A stretch of 7,052 bases of DNA from Flavobacteriales bacterium (lineage in GTDB: Bacteria > Bacteroidota > Bacteroidia > Flavobacteriales_D > Sanyastnellaceae), in assembly GCA_011524845.1 (NCBI GenBank), contig WTJL01000151.1, positions 1-7,052 of the forward strand. The letters are read 5' to 3'. A model generated the notes under the pieces. That model saw only the letters and a list, made by a program, of their open reading frames with translations. It had not been told where the DNA came from and made no database searches. The position numbers were made by a program, and so were the translations under genes. Shown here piece by piece: positions 6,840-7,052 of the stretch. Every line of letters starts with the position of its first letter. The stretch's first letter is position 1.

Positions 6840-7052
6840 CAGCCCCTGGAGAACCTCCAAGGGCATTGGAGCCGATCCACGATTCTGGGAGGGCGTTGTC
6901 CCACCCAAGACCTTTCCATTCGAGCGAGGCGCCTGCGCCATCGGCTTCTTGGGTCCACCCATCGGTGTCGCTGTACGTGACGAGGTCGGCCAAGGTCCCG
7001 TCTGGACGAACCACGCGAATGGCCTCACCGCTGTTGTGTAGGCTGGAGGTGC
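6817..7052 (-). CDS. Lamin-tail-domain (LTD) protein, C-terminal fragment
   Basis: The last 78 codons of a minus-strand gene are present; the frame stays open to the right edge, so the true start is outside. The visible part is the second half of a lamin-tail domain: SLHNSGEAIRVVRPDG, then DLVTYSDTDGW, DGAGASLEW, a DNALPESW segment and GGSPGAAN. This follows the usual LTD order (SLsNsGe.I.L, D.v.Y, DG.G.SLE, DN...W, GG.PG..N). LTDs are immunoglobulin-like beta domains common in secreted Bacteroidota proteins, often with CotH-like or nuclease domains. Here the domain is the very C-terminus: only SSWAD follows, with no type IX sorting domain. The gene converges on the phosphorylase gene with seven bases between stops. 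A functional link with the maltose genes is not evident. Confidence 0.8.
   Translation of the reverse strand, partial: TSSLHNSGEAIRVVRPDGTLADLVTYSDTDGWTQEADGAGASLEWKGLGWDNALPESWIGSNALGGSPGAANSSWAD

Overview
The window looks like chromosomal DNA of a high-GC member of the Bacteroidota, possibly a Flavobacteriales-type lineage. Three things suggest this: a sugar-responsive Nudix-winged-helix regulator of the NrtR/AraR type, a BadF-type sugar kinase next to gap and pfkA, and starts that mostly lack a Shine-Dalgarno sequence and are preceded by A/C-rich leaders. The assignment is inferred from gene content and protein similarity recalled from memory; no search was run.

Layout. On the minus strand at the left edge is the N-terminus of a secreted protein (1-118; signal peptide, probably a starch-active enzyme). 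Its upstream neighbour on the same strand is the regulator (130-864). A divergent control region (865-1003) separates the regulator from a plus-strand run of five genes: pfkA (1004-1975), gap (2027-3013), a BadF/BadG-family sugar kinase (3023-3886), beta-phosphoglucomutase (3889-4545) and a GH65 maltose phosphorylase (4587-6809). The spacings are 51, 9, 2 and 41 bases, so the run reads as one operon. Seven bases after it, a minus-strand gene converges. It ends in a lamin-tail domain and is cut by the right edge (6817-7052).

How the genes fit together. Maltose phosphorylase splits maltose with phosphate into glucose and beta-glucose 1-phosphate. Beta-phosphoglucomutase turns the latter into glucose 6-phosphate. 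The BadF-family kinase could phosphorylate the free glucose. PfkA and GAPDH carry the carbon through glycolysis. The secreted protein, if it is an amylase, would supply the maltodextrins. The set is a maltose-to-glycolysis module with a divergently encoded regulator; glucose-6-phosphate isomerase, aldolase and transporters are not in the window.

Most notable signals. (1) A 17-base element matches at 16 of 17 positions upstream of pfkA (944-960, plus) and upstream of the secreted-protein gene (148-164, minus). The second copy lies inside the last codons of the regulator. A weaker version lies just upstream of the regulator. All three point the same way relative to the gene they precede, so they are candidate operators. 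(2) PfkA has Asn at position 103, where the metal-binding Asp of the usual GGDG motif is expected. (3) The regulator's Nudix box has lost key catalytic residues. I saw no mobile element, CRISPR array, tRNA or rRNA. Apart from the possible operator arrangement, this is ordinary core and saccharide metabolism.
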